Below, in pieces: positions 1-24,800 of a DNA stretch of 60,000 nt (its first letter is position 1; each line of letters begins with the position of its first letter). The stretch spans positions 24,555,001 through 24,615,000 of the forward strand of contig NC_079885.1 in assembly GCF_029227915.1 (NCBI RefSeq), written 5' to 3'. Below the pieces are notes generated by a model. The model saw only the letters and a list, made by a program, of their open reading frames with translations. It made no database searches and was not told where the DNA came from. The stretch comes from Hydractinia symbiolongicarpus (taxonomy: Eukaryota > Cnidaria > Hydrozoa > Anthoathecata > Hydractiniidae). A program made the position numbers and the translations under genes.

Positions 1-1861
1 ATTTTTGATGTATGCTCAACCTTGTTCCAAGCTTCTGTTGTCTCTTTTTTTAATTAGGGCGACCCCGTCTCGATATAAGATAGACATCAGGCGACGTCTA
101 TTTCCACGAATATGTTTCAGGTTATAGGTATAAGAACTTCTTAAGATCTTAAAACTTTTGTTGTGCAGCAGAGATTCTTAAGGTACTGGCATGCATCAAG
201 TAAGGTAAAAAAACCAAACAATATAGGTAATCAGGTATTCGTCAAAAATTCTTGTGCAAATATAGATGTAAAACACGGGGGTCAATAGCTTGCCAAGGAT
301 TACAGCAAAACAAAAAACAAATTTATTTAAAATGGCAGATATTATTTTTTCGTTTACCGGTTAAATGTCGTTATTAAAAGTAAAAGTTATAAAGACTACT
401 AATAATACAGAAATCAACCTCGTCCCCAAATTATTTCGTTACATAAGTCAGGGACGAAGTTCCACAGATATTTCCAATTTCCACAAAATAGAATAAAATA
501 AGAATATGGCATACGAATAATATACATCGTTTCGTTTTTTAAAAACTTTGTATATGTCAAATTTCATACAGGCAACGTAACTGTTTTATTTAAAATGTTA
601 TTATAACTGTCATAAGAAACACGATAAAAGCGATGTATTTTAGGGCTGCCTTACTTTTGTCAACGCATTGCTATGGAAACAGAAAGATCACCGAACAGCA
701 CCTAATTCGAATCGCCATGCTTTAACACTTCTGATGATGTTTCAACTGAAATGTATTACACAGGATCCATTATAGAATAACAACATTTTCAAGGTTGATT
801 TAACATTTTTAAGAAAAAAATCCACCTATTAATTAAACAATTCCCGATTTCGTCACCAATCCCAAATTCATGCAGAAAGTAAAAAAAAATGTAGACTGGT
901 GTCGAAATAGGGGATGCGAATTCCAATATTTATATGCTGTGCTAAAAAACAGCGAAATTTACACAGGATAAACCAACTTCGACCCCAGATCTTTCAGTCA
1001 GCTTTTTCTTAGGAAAAACACTAAGACATGGGAGAGAAGTTGGAGAAGTTTAGTATCGTCAGAAATATGTGGTATAAAGTAATAAGAATATATCCAGCTT
1101 CTATGCACAGAAAGTTAAAACAGAAAATTTCACAAAATCTCGGAAACAAAGAAAATCTTTGACGAGGTTGGTGAATGATTGTATTAAAGAATTAACACCT
1201 GTCGAAGCTTCGATTGAGACTGTCGAAGCACTCTAAAATAGTCTCCACTACAAAAATATTCTGTGTATGTAGTCACGTTGGTAAGAAAAAGAATTATTGT
1301 AGGCGGAAGTTCGAGGTGGTGCGAGATGACACAAATTATATAAAAACATGTTAGTAAACAAAATAAAATATATTTTCGTAAGATTGACCATGGATTCTTA
1401 ATATTGTTTTCTCGTGTTGTTTACGTATTGGTTCATGCATGCATGTATATACAAAATGTCTGACTGTGCATTAGTGTGGTTGAAGATGACTCACATTGCA
1501 GCCGTTAGAAATTATAGGAGGAGTTTGGCGCTTAAGAGGTGACATTTAAAAGGACATTCTTAGTGTTAATTTAAAAACACGAGAGTTAATTATGCTTTAC
1601 GGATAACTTAAACAAAAATTAATTTAATTTTGCATGACAATTTGGTGTGAAACCATGGAACCATGGCCGAACATAGTAACTAATATTGCGATGATGTCAA
1701 CTATGGTTCAGATTCTCTCCATTGTAATTTTTGTTTCATCTCAAGTCCACTTCGGTCTGGAAAAATCTCTCCAAGACAATACACTGCTAACTTGCACATA
1801 ACGGCTGTTTTACATTATGCGGAACGTCATACATACATAGCCGCAGTTACACTAAACAAGC
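1..1861. other. 3' flank of the G-alpha gene, no gene seen
   Basis: I find no convincing exon on either strand. The stretch downstream of the G-alpha stop probably includes its 3' UTR. A variant poly(A) signal (ATTAAA on the minus strand) lies at about 1623-1628. A short inverted-repeat element of the 'CTCGTCCCC ... GGGACGA' type sits at about 415-463. Confidence 0.5.
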
Positions 1862-12714
<10,853 letters not shown>

Positions 12715-12942
12715 TTGTGGATATCATTAAAAATCTATAATACATTTACTACCATTATAAACACACAGTGGGAAAGTTAGGCATGCTACCACCCAATAAT
12801 ACGACCTATTTAGTATTGTTGTATGTCAGCCATTTTCCATTCCAATTTTACTCAGACGCGCCACCCTTTCACAATGTAACCGAGATGGCACGGTATACTA
12901 AAAATTGCAAAATTACGTAAGTTCGAAGTATACGATATGGTC

Positions 12943-13183
12943 CAAAAACAACAAAACAAAAGAACGCCACGGCAAAATAAAAGCCACGGCGAGATTATAA
13001 AAGCCACGCGTCACACAAAATACGATAATACAAAATCGTTTAGCCCTGGCCTTTCTTATTTTTTTGTCATAAACTTCGTTGCTCTTTTATGGCTTGCTTT
13101 TTATGCCGCGGCGTTCCTTGTTTTGTTAGGGCGTTGCTTGTTTTGCCAGGGCGTTTTTTGTTTTGCCGTGGCGTTTTCTTGTA
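12943..13183. repeat. Foldback element with a 20-bp tandem repeat in one arm
   Basis: The right arm (13111-13183) is a 20-bp tandem repeat of about 3.6 units beginning GCGTT and containing TTGTTTTGCC. The left arm (12943-13010) carries the inverted form (AACGCCACGGCAAAATAAAA, then AAGCCACGGCG). The DNA could fold into a hairpin with an internal loop. It lies just upstream of the G-alpha start codon. Its open frames are a by-product of the repeat. Confidence 0.6.
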
Positions 13184-14797
13184 GCGGTAACATATGATGC
13201 TGCTAGTTTTGATGTGACTATTTTTTTTTCTTTTTTTTGCAGTGCTATTTGTGAGCCATTGTACAGGTCAGAATTTAGTCCGAAGCGTTTACCTTTTGTT
13301 AAATCTGTGACATAGGTAGAATGCTGTAGACACATCACGGAAATTAATGAAGCATGTTAATGTTTCATTCTTTGCCGAAAAAAGTGCATTGCAGTACACT
13401 CTTTTATTTACTAATCAAAATCTAATAACAATATTAATAAATAACCATTCAAAATATAGCTGTGGTAAATATATTGAGTCTGTATTCACCGAATAATAGG
13501 GAGTCAGCCTGGCATTAGTTAGCACACTTTCTCCCAGTTGGTCGTCGGTAGTCAGAAACACACCGTTTTACAGTGTCAATCACGCATGCGCGAGATGAAA
13601 TATGTAGCGTAGGGAAATGTGATATAGCAACAGAGTATATTTATTCATATTTCGTTGCTTACTGTAAGCAGTTACCATGTTTTCCAAGCTTAACAGCATG
13701 TTATGATAAAATTGATAGTAAATTCATGTTAATTTCCCTACGTATGAACTCTGGCCATTACCGCCATATGCAATACTTCTGTTCACGAATTTTATGCTTT
13801 TTAAAACCTATATTTAATTTAGTATAGATAAATTAGCGTGTATACAAATGTTTAACTTGTTTGAACTTAAAAAATTTTTATTCTTTTGATTTCTTTCACA
13901 AGCTGCACTTTTAATCACAGATCAAATATAACTTAATTAAATAAATTGTTGTAGCAGGTTATTTTTTTGCGGTGGATTTTAAAATTATAGTCTTTATTCA
14001 ATTTGTGGTGAGGATTTCAAATATTTTATCCATTTTTTTGTCAACTATTTTCCAAATATCTTCTGCACATCAAGGTAAATAAATTCGGAAAGTGTTTATT
14101 ATATTTGGAGAATAAAGCACAATATTCATGTGACATTTTTGAGATTTTTAACGATGTGAGTTTCAGTCGCAATATCACCTGCCACACCGCGGCTGCTTTT
14201 CTAAAATTGTTATTTTACGGAAAGAAATGATTACGGAACCGACACTGTGAAAACGATGTATTGATCTCTCTCTGCATTTGTACTTTGAGATAAGATCGGA
14301 CACCTTCACTTGGTAGTAAGTAGGTCTGAAATCAACATTGCCTCAATCAACCGAACGCCATAACATCTACTTCTTTTATATTATTATATAGACAAAAAGC
14401 AAAAAGATGACGTAGTCTGTATTTCAATATGCATCGCATCCACATGGATTCGTGACTTGTTCAGTTCGCTGCTTCATTCAAAATGCTGAGAAGTACAACT
14501 ACTTCGCAGTAACTGTAAACCTTTTGAAAAATCACGTTCCTCCTCACTACCTCCTTTCCAGATGGCTTCAGGCTGTGCCTTGATTTTTTTGAAATTCATG
14601 TCATGTTGCTTCCTACACTGAGAAACATGCTATTTTAAAAATTCAGATATTTCTTCTATCACTTTAGGTTTAAGAATAAGAATTCAACATTATTTATAGC
14701 TGACAGGCTCTAGCTTGTTGCGTAGTGTATAACTAATGAAGCATCTTGGTGAGTGACGAAAAGATGTTCATTGAAAGCATTGTTTGTAATATGCACA

Positions 14798-14885
14798 CCC
14801 TCGTCCCCAGGGTTTTTTGTGTTTTTGATATGAGAGAAGACGACGAAAAATATTTTCCGACGTCATCTCTTATATCAAGAGGTGG
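14798..14885. repeat. Hairpin repeat of the CTCG-CCCAGG family
   Basis: It begins CCTCGTCCCCAGGG and contains inverted arms GATATGAGAGAAGACGAC and GACGTCATCTCTTATATC around an A+T-rich centre. It resembles a very short MITE. Confidence 0.5.
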
Positions 14886-16760
14886 TAATCTGCACTGTTT
14901 TATATTTTTGAAAAAACATTTCCCTTGGATCTATGACGCGCCACAAAGATTCTAATCTGTAAAGTGGCTTTAGTGATTTAAGGATTTAGAAATGTAAAAT
15001 GTAAAAATATGTAAATATAAAAAAATACAAAATGTAAAATGTACGAAAAATGTCACTTCGACTTTAGATTTCACCTCTTATATTGCTCCCTTACCCCTTT
15101 CACCTAAAAAATAAATGTCTTACGAAATGAAATATTAAGACGTCAACGGATTTGACGTCCTCCCTCACGCCGAATTGACGTTTAGTGTACACTTGACGAT
15201 TTTTTTCGTCAGTCCGTATTATTTGGTCATGCAAAAGAAAAAAGTATGTTCTAGGCTACACGTAATGCTTCTAAACTTTTGTTGTTTGTTTACAATGTTA
15301 CCATGGCAACATGTTGTCTCGAGTAACTACACACAAAAAATTATCCTGTTGAAATCGATCCGTTAGAAAACTTAAAATTTGATAATTTTACTTCGTCTTC
15401 CATAGGATATATATTCTTAAAAGCTCTTTCCGGCACTATACTAAGTATTTCGTTACTTAGCAGAAACCTTCTCTGGCTATTTGATTGATGACAATAAAAC
15501 ACTTTGTAAGATCTGTCATCTTAAAACCAGACGTTTCTACGCAGTGTTTTCATTTAAAGTAAATGCTTCCATGTCAAATCATTAATATTTGTCGCTTTGT
15601 CGTTTGTTTCACATGTTCGTCTGGCAAGTTATAATCAAGTTCTTTCTCAGAAGAAAATTTTATTAGTCAAAGAACATATTGTGTGGTCACAACAATGAAA
15701 GGGATGTTTTCTCTACCTTTTCAGTGGAACTACTGATATTATATCACTCCTTACAGAATCAAGATTCATAGTTTTTTGTTGTTGTAGGAAAAGCAAGTTG
15801 TAGCGTAGGCAGCATTACTCAGGGTAACTTTAGAAAAGGAAGAGAATCATTTCACTCAAAATGTGAAAACATCTTGCCAGGTTTTTTCCAGGATACTGTG
15901 TGGTCTGCTTCGTTCGCTTCACCACACTGAACATTTCCAATTATTCTAAGATCTATCATGAAACACTTTTTTCCGTTCGTGAAAGGTTAGAAAAATGAGG
16001 ATATGTCCCGTAAAGCTGTGGGGTTGTCTGACTCATTACTGAGTTTTATGAATAACAATTGTTTTTGAAGAGTAATATAATTGGTTTTGAAGAGTAAAAA
16101 TCAACGAAAGGAAGGAATCTATAATTAACATTAGAAGAATCAAATTTCTGCTTCCTGACAGTTCTAATGAGGAAAATCCGATGACTGATAATAACGGTTT
16201 TTTAGAATATTTGAGTTGTAGCATTGACTACATAAACAATCCACTAGATAATGTTTATCAAAACTTTGATACTAAAAAAGTTTAAAACACAAACGTTTTT
16301 GTTAAGACTTACACCAGCCAACAATTTGAGGGTCAGATAATAATAATAATTCAACATAACTTCCCTTGTCTTCCAACAATTGTTGATTGTAAAATGGCTG
16401 TATCTTCTGTCACAAGGAGTGTTCATGACCTTACAAAAAGACAAAAGAGTAGAAAATGCTAGCTTCCTGTTCCTATACGGTTTGTTCTTATAAAATTGAA
16501 ATGTATGGTTAAAAATGTTTAAATAAAAGTAGCCTCACAGTTTCTCGAGACAGTTTATTCGAGGCCCAACGTTGTACTAGGTGGTGAAAAAATGATGAAA
16601 AACAATAAGCAAAGGAAGGAGGCATAAACATGAAAAACAACGAATATAAAGTTGTAAGGGACTAAAAATGATAATTAATATACTGTGAACCAAAGAAAAG
16701 ACAGTGAAATGTGAGCAAATTTTTGTTCCGTGGTGATTAATATCTTTACTCATCAAAAAT

Positions 16761-16858
16761 CGACCTCGATCCCAAGGATATAAGGGATAGCAAGAAAGAA
16801 ATATTTCTTTCCGGCTATCCCTTATATCAAAAAGAGAAAAAATGAGATCGCGGTTGAA
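16761..16858. repeat. Hairpin repeat of the CTCG-CCCAGG family
   Basis: Outer words ACCTCGATCCCAAGG and GAGATCGCGGTT flank perfect 15-bp arms (16777-16791 and 16814-16828, GATATAAGGGATAGC and its complement). The loop also contains GAAAGAAATATTTCTTTC, a nested palindrome. Confidence 0.7.
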
Positions 16859-17528
16859 CGAAAATTTTACCGACTGTTGAATTTTTCTAGTCGATCTGTT
16901 TTCATTATCTTAAACCGGACTAAAAAGAATAAAAATGACTTAGAAATAAGAGGAAAGCAAGGTGGAAAGTTTTTAGTTTTACTTATTTAGTTAAAATTGT
17001 TATTTATAAAAAAGAAGTTGTTAATTTCTTTTGCAGTTGACGTAGCTGAAACAATTACGATAAAATAGAAAGAAATATTTCCAGATTGGAAAGCCCAAAT
17101 CGAAATTTTAGTTAATTAGCAGCAAGTTACTTTGGAGCTCGTTTATCCGCAAAATATAAAGCTTGGTTTTTAATAACCTAAATTTTGTTGCACAACATTT
17201 GCATAACTGTCACAACTTTTTGGAAACACAGGTTGTACAATAAAAACAAACAATATTATCTTTTCCGTAGTAGAAGCACTTGTTTGCCTGATTATCTATT
17301 ACATGAAGGTTTTTAGTACAATAGGAAATAAATAGACGAGGTCTTAAGATTCGAAATATTACGTTTCAAGGTGGTGGTTAGGTGGGTGATACTAGATTTG
17401 TTACGATGCGTTACAACGGCTGGCAAAATAGCGAAGGCTCCTAAGTTTTTCAGGTTCGCAACGAAACAAAACCGCTGGACAAAAGATATCCAGCAATTTT
17501 CGCAGCCGTCGAATTATACCAAACAAAT

Positions 17529-20500
17529 ATGGCGGAGCCAGCGTGGTTTGTGAATCACATTTTAGGTAAAAATCAGATCAAGGATCATTGGGTCAAACTC
17601 ATCCGGGTAATTCATTGTTTCTGCTTTAATATTTATGTTGAAAAATAAAGAAATTATGTTTTTGTTTGTGACCGTTGCTTTAGTTATTGTAGATTCGTTT
17701 TAGTTGATTTGCAAATGTAATGCTTTCCAAAAAAAGTTTATCCATATAGTTGCAGCTCACAAAATTTAAAATAGATAGATAAATGCGCATATTTTACATA
17801 GCTAGCCTCACAAATATTGAGGGATATACCCTGTCTATTTTTTCCAGGAGGGGCAATGGCTTAGATAGGAAAGTCCTAGCTAGAGAGTATTTAATGCTCA
17901 TTTTGAGTTAGCTACACACTACAGACCCATATATACAGTCAGGGATAACCGCAAATTAGGCTATCACGCCAAATTAGGCTAGTAGCTTAGTTAGGAGATT
18001 TTTCATAGACTATTTAGGCGAGTATCTCCTATTTAGGTGATTTGCTATCTTCTTTTATGATTATTTCGAAAACAACGTCTGGTCGCGCTATCTTCTTTCG
18101 GAGCTTTGTTGCTCATTACATCATCTTCGTTCGAGCAAAATTTTTTATAGTTTGCTTCACGGGACTAAAAATTATATGTCAAAAGTCTTTGGATCGGCTA
18201 ATTAGACGAGAAATAGTCTATTTAGGCTATGCGCACCATGTTGAAAATATGCGCGCGGGAAATTTAGCCTTTTTTCAGAAGCAACCGTGGTCGTAAAACA
18301 AAGAAGCCGTAACACAGCGCATGCGTTCTTAATCAAAACAAACTAAATGCTATATCTTTTGACAGCGCAAATAATAAAGAAAAATTTTTGGAGCATCAAA
18401 AGGGGGTTCTATAGAATGTTTTTAGCTAATAAAATCATTGCGATTATGCAACAGAACAGCCATAGGCAGCAAAAACCATGTTGATAGCCTAATTAGGAGA
18501 GAGAAATCGCCTAAATGCTGCTGCTGTCATCATCATCACTGTTGCTGTCTTCGTTATCTGACGATGAAATCGTGGTTACGTGACACAAGCTAGAGCAGGA
18601 CTTCTTATGTGGTGGTTCTTATGTTATGCATTTCTTTTTGCGCCGCTTTTCGAGATATTTTATTACAGCCATTTCTGTAATCTCCTCTCTTTCTTTTTAT
18701 TTTTAACTCATTTTTGCCGAAAAAAACGTGTCCTTCTTCTATTCTTCTATTCAATAAAATAGGATATTATAAAAGTGAATGTATAACACATGGCCTAAAC
18801 AGTTTCACCTGTTCCCACTGGAGTGAAAAATTTGAAAGAGACAGCTAAAACAACTTTAACACCTTCATAAAAAACGCATGTGTGGGCGTGTGCGCGTGCG
18901 ATCGCACGTGTCTCCTGACCAGGCCTGTATGTAAAAACTCAAAGCCATGTGGGGTTAAATGGCTATAAAATCATATACAACCATACATCCAAATGAACAT
19001 GATCCAAAAGAGCATTAAAATCAGTTTTTTAAATCATGTTTTAAAAAGTTTAAATGATTGTTAATAAATACTTTGTTTTATAAAATGCATTTGTATGACT
19101 TCTGGGGTCCGTTGTTTATAGTAAATTAAACTATAGTGTATTATAAAAACTAACACTATAGTTAAGAATATTGTGTTTTAGGTTTACCAAATGTTGGCAA
19201 ACTTTTATCTGTCTTGACACTAGGGGATGAGATATATTTTGAGATATCAAAACATGTCATATAAAAGTCTATGGTGGTGTAGTGTATATATCAGATAACT
19301 CAAGACGGTTTTTACTTTAATTTGACCCACATTGCCCCATGGTCAATCATGCTCAAGATCAATAAAATGGTTTAAAAAACACATCAGAATTAATTTTAAC
19401 AAAATCCTGTAAAGAAACGAGGGTGCCAATATGATATAAATGTCATAGGGTTAATCTAAGCCATGTGAGGGAAATTGGGGAGATGACACTATGTGGGCTG
19501 TTTGATGTTGCAGGGTGTTGTCTGTTAGAATTTAAATCATTGTCCCTCAGGGAAATAATAGACAGTGTATATCCCTTACTATTTGAGAGGCTGACCACTT
19601 AAACTATGCACATCTATCTATCCATTAACAATGAGGATCTGTGGAGAAGAGCACATGTCACAATAAAAAGAATTCTTAAGATTTTTTAGTCTATCTAGTT
19701 TTTTAAAAGCATAGGTTTGTATTCAGATCATGATTACACTAGTTTATCGTTGTCAGTGAACATTGGGACATGTTAGTTAGTAACAAATTAATTGTATTGT
19801 ATATATACTGAACGTAATGACAGATCTCATGGCTAATTTTTTAAAAAATAATATCCATCTACTTCTGCTTCTACTTTTTAGCCTTGCAACTTTGACCTTC
19901 TTCTCTACATATATGAATTTGATTCACCTTGTGGAGTAACAGGTAGTTGCAATGAGAAGAAAAAGGTTATTCTGTAAATATTCTGTAACAATTCTGTAAC
20001 AAAGCTAAAAAATGATATCCCACCCTGTGAGCGTGTTTTTGTAGTCAACAGTCTAAAGAATAAAGTCCATGAAAAGTCAAACTCTATATTCAAATTATAA
20101 ATATGACGTGCAACTTTTTTTAGTTCGTCAATCACACATCGGAAGGTTTTATTTGTGAAGTTAGTGATTCACAGCATTATGTCAACGCACTGTTTACAAA
20201 ATCTTCTATTGATGATTTTGTAAGGTATGACATCTTTATGTACAAGTACAGTCATGATTTAAAAATTCCAGTTCAGTTTAATAATTTCTAACCATGCAAC
20301 AAGTATAATTTACAAAATACATAAAAAAAATATTTTGATTTCATAGTTGTTATCTGTATTTTTTTGAAGGTTGTTATGTTATGTACGAAACATTGTTTTA
20401 ATTTTTGTTTTGTCTCATCTTTAAACTAACTCAATCACTGCATTCTCATATTGTAAATCCTAACGGTTTCTGTGTAAACAACCACATTAATAACACTGGC

Positions 20501-21726
20501 AGGCAAGATTTCAAATATTCTCATTTTTTAAATATATACCTGAGATTTTTGCCTAAATTTAGTCTCTTTATTTCTGAGCTTGTTGAGTTAAGGTTCGTCT
20601 GTCAATTTTCTTATTTATGATGAAAGTGTGAAAAAATGAACATGCTTTGTAAAAGTTCAAAACATAACCAAAGTGCTTGCCAGACTTTTAAAACATGGTA
20701 ATGTCATTTTCGAGTCTTTTGTTTTTCTTATAGAATCTGGCCTAGAGAATATGGCAAACCTCATAGTAAAAAATGTAAAACCACTGAAAGTGTTTTAACA
20801 TTGATTGAGGAAGTCACACCTTTTGTGTTCACACAGAACCATCAAATAGATTACACAATGTGTGTGCACTTGGAAAACACATTTTATAAATCTTAACACA
20901 TTCTCCTGTTCATATGTGGCTTCAACTCTGTTTAAAATGTATGCCTAATTGCTACTTGTGCTACATATTCACGAAATAACTATTCCTGCACAACAACTGT
21001 GGATTTTTCGTAGTATACATACTAATCTAGCTTAATTTTAAACAAAGTTAACAAATATTTAACATATGCATTAAAAAACTTGAACAACGTATTTTTTTCA
21101 GCCGGAGAAATTTGACAATGAAGAACTTATTACATGCATCTGTTTTGTGCAAATTATTTGAATTCAAGAATCCCAAGGTAAAATCAAATTAATCACCCTG
21201 ATTTCTTTCTGCTCACGTCATTGCTTTTCATTTCACGATTCACACGATCATAACACACAGCAACATCAACCACATGCTTGCTGGATACATGCCATCACCC
21301 AAAACTTAATCAAAGAGGGAGAACATGCATAGCTGCATTTCCATCTTAAGGCTTTTTATAAATATATCAACAAAGTTACCACTATGATAAATTGATCAAA
21401 GTTTCAGTGATATTCTGTATATGAATTAAATGTTTTAACTTGCTCAGTTTTTGTTTTACCAAAAATTTGCCTTCTTTTCCCTTCTAAAAATTACGAAAAT
21501 CAATTGAATAGCATTAAGCAACAATTAGGCAAATTCAGATCTAGATGTTGACTAAAAAAAAGCAACTTGAGATCTGATCAAGATCGTAAGTTGCCTGTTT
21601 TTTTTACTACTATACTACTACACTAGTATCAAAAATACTAGTCGATAAGCCAGTGAAAAATTTTCTTAGGCTGGTATGTCTTTGAATTTTGATGACAGGA
21701 AAATGAACACATCTACTGTGCCTGTT

Positions 21727-21809
<83 letters not shown>

Positions 21810-24800
21810 GTACTAGTTATGTAGTACTAGTTACAAAATTTCTCTTATATCTCCTTAACCGCTGATCAAAGCGATCCTGTACAATTATTTTCATTAGCAT
21901 TTCAAGCTCCACACGATACAGGTAACAGCTGAAAAAGTTGTGAAAAAATCATTGCTGACTTCATTCAAATGACGATCTTTGTTATTTCTTTTTTCCATAA
22001 GTGGATTTTGTATTGGCCTTATTGGCTAGACTATTGTACTTTTGTGAATTGCAAAATTTATCAAGCATGATTTTTCCCCCTCGAATCCTCTATCTTCAAA
22101 TTATGTGATTTGCAACTTTTTTTAGTTCGTCAATCACACATCGGAAGGTTTTATTTGTGAAGTTAGTGATTCACAGCATTTTATCAATGCACTATTTACA
22201 AAATCTTCTATTGATGATTTTGAAAGGTATGACATTTTTATGTACAAGTACAGCCATCATTTAAAAATTCCAATTTAGTTTAATAATTTTTAACTATGCA
22301 ACAAGTATAATATACAAAATACATAAATAATGTACAAAATGCATAAATAAAATATTTTGATTTCATAATTGTTATCTGTATTTTTTGAAGGTTGTTTTAT
22401 GTTATGTACGAAATATTGTTTGTATTTTTGTTTTGTTTCATCTTTAAACTAATTCAACCACTAACACTTGCAGGTAAGATTTCAAATATTGTAATTCTTT
22501 AAATATATAGAGGGTGTTTTACCTGAAATTTTTGCTTAAATTTAGTCTCTTTATTTCTGACTAGCCTTGTTAAGTTAAGATTGGTTCGTGGAATTTTCTT
22601 ATTTTATGATAAAAGTGTGAAAAAAATAAACATACTTTGTAAAGGTGCAAAACATAACCAGAGTGTTGGCCAGACTTTTAAAACGTAGTAATGTCATTTT
22701 TGGGTCTCGTTCGTTTGAACCTAGAGTTTCCCTATAGAATCTGGACTAGAGAATATCGCTACTCATGCTACAGATGCACGAAATAGCGATAGTTTTTTCG
22801 TAGTATAAAGTAAATATTTAAAGACTGAAAAATTTAACTCCCCCCTTCCCAATATTTTTTATCCAACTTAAACATGCATTAAAAAGCTTCGTCTTAAACA
22901 AAGTTGTTGTATTTTTCAGCCGAAGCAATTTGACAATGAAGAACTTACAACGTGCATCTGTTTTGTGTAAATCATTTGAATTCAAGAATCCCAAGGTAAA
23001 ACCTCTTTTAAAGATCTCTTTTGTGATACCGTTGCTTCTGTTGGAAAGACAAAATGGTAGCCAAAATCCTGATGTGGACAATATACAAAGTATGTTTTTG
23101 TAAAATGACCACTCGAAAGCTATGTAATAAAAAGGTCGTTCTTTTTATACAAAATAATTTATATATGCTAAACTTAATGACAGATCTCATGACTATTTTT
23201 TTTTCAAAAATAATAATTATCTATTTCATCTTCTGCTTTTCAGCCTTGTGACTTTTACCTTCTTCTCTACATATACGAATTTGATTCACCTGGTGGAGTA
23301 ACAGGTAGTTGCAATGCTGACAACATGCACCATTTGCTTACGAACGAAGGTGTGTTTGCATGGAGTAGGAGAAACTGTCAAAATATTGCTCGTGAAAAGT
23401 TCATGAAAACATCTGCGGAGTGTTTATGGGATGTGGATATAGTTCCTTCAACAGATCAAGAAATGCAATTAAAATCACTGCAAGGTAGACAACTATAAAC
23501 GATTTTCAATGTACTTCTATTTTAATGCGATATCTATAATTATTGAATAAAGCATTAAATACAAATTTTCTTTCAATTTTGATGATGCGAAGGGAAGCAG
23601 AGTTCAAAATAGTTGAATTATATAACCCAGGTATTTAATAATTGTTGAAAGGCGTTTATTAAAAAGGCGTTTATATAAAAGGGCGTTTATGTAAATATGT
23701 TATCACTATTGTATTATTGCTAAGGAATAAATAAATTCGAAATCCTGTGTATATTGAAAGAAACGAAGGTGTAATTGGCCTGAAATTTTAATTCCAAACC
23801 AGTTTTAATTTTGTAACTTGAAAGTTGACGTAAGAGGTTCGCAGGAAGAAATCTTTGCTAATGTATTTCTTAGGTGAACTAATTTGTTAAAAGTTTCTTC
23901 CCCAAAAATTCTTCTTGTAATGTATTTTCTTTTCACATATTTTTGACAGGTTGGGCAAAACCAAGCACCGAAAATTTGGACGATAGCTGGCAAGCCACCC
24001 CTAGTTACTGGATGTTGGAGAGTCAACAACAATGTACAGAGGAGAGTCAACAGGTTTGTGTATTTTATGAAACAACTTTGGTTCCAGTAATGTACATTAA
24101 GGAAGTTAATTTTCGGAAAAAAAGGGAATTTATTATTGCAGATTTGTTGCTAAATGAAAATTCGCTGGCAATTTTCATAGATTAAAAGTTTTAATAAAAA
24201 AATGAGGCTAAGAACAAATAAAAGACAATCCGAGTGCACATCATTTTTGCACATATGAATTTGTGTAAGGGTTAACTATGTTATTAATGTCGTTTGGACC
24301 AGGGGAAAAAGTGTAATTTTTCTGAACATATTTGTCGAAAATGTTTTAAAATGTCACTGTACGCTATAAAAAGACTAATTTACGTAGTCAGTCTCTCTAT
24401 TTTAATTTAATTCACACGCCGGCAAAGTTGTGTTTCACGTCGGCAAACTTGTGAATCACGTCCGGAAACTTGTGAATCGCATTGGCAAACTCGTCTCTCG
24501 CGTTGGCAAACTTGTGTTTCATGCCAACAATTTATGTTTTGCGATACCATCACGAACAACAGCATCAGTTAAATTTGAGAGAATATAAGTGCAACCCCTT
24601 TTTGAGAGAATATAAGTGCAACCCCTTTTTGAGAGAATATAAGTGCAAAACGTTTTTGAGAGAATATAAGTGCAAAACTTTTTTGAGAGAATATAAGTGC
24701 AAAACTTTTTTGAGAGAATATAAGTGCAAAACTTTTTTGAGAGAATATAAGTGCAAAACTTTTTTGAGAGAATATAAGTGCAAAACGTTTTTGAGAGAAT

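Larger units (their letters stand above)
13184..17528. other. Gene-free stretch between two divergent genes
   Basis: Only short unconvincing open frames are seen, with no splice-consistent coding pattern. It should contain the promoter of the TPP1-like gene on its right side, but no core element can be assigned. Two hairpin repeats inside are listed separately. Confidence 0.5.

Noticed and set aside
14746-14955. 69-codon frame
   Set aside because: Crosses a hairpin repeat and has no homologous-looking motif.
17371-17553. 60-codon frame overlapping the TPP1-like start
   Set aside because: Wrong frame. The ATG at 17529 gives the phase-consistent first exon.
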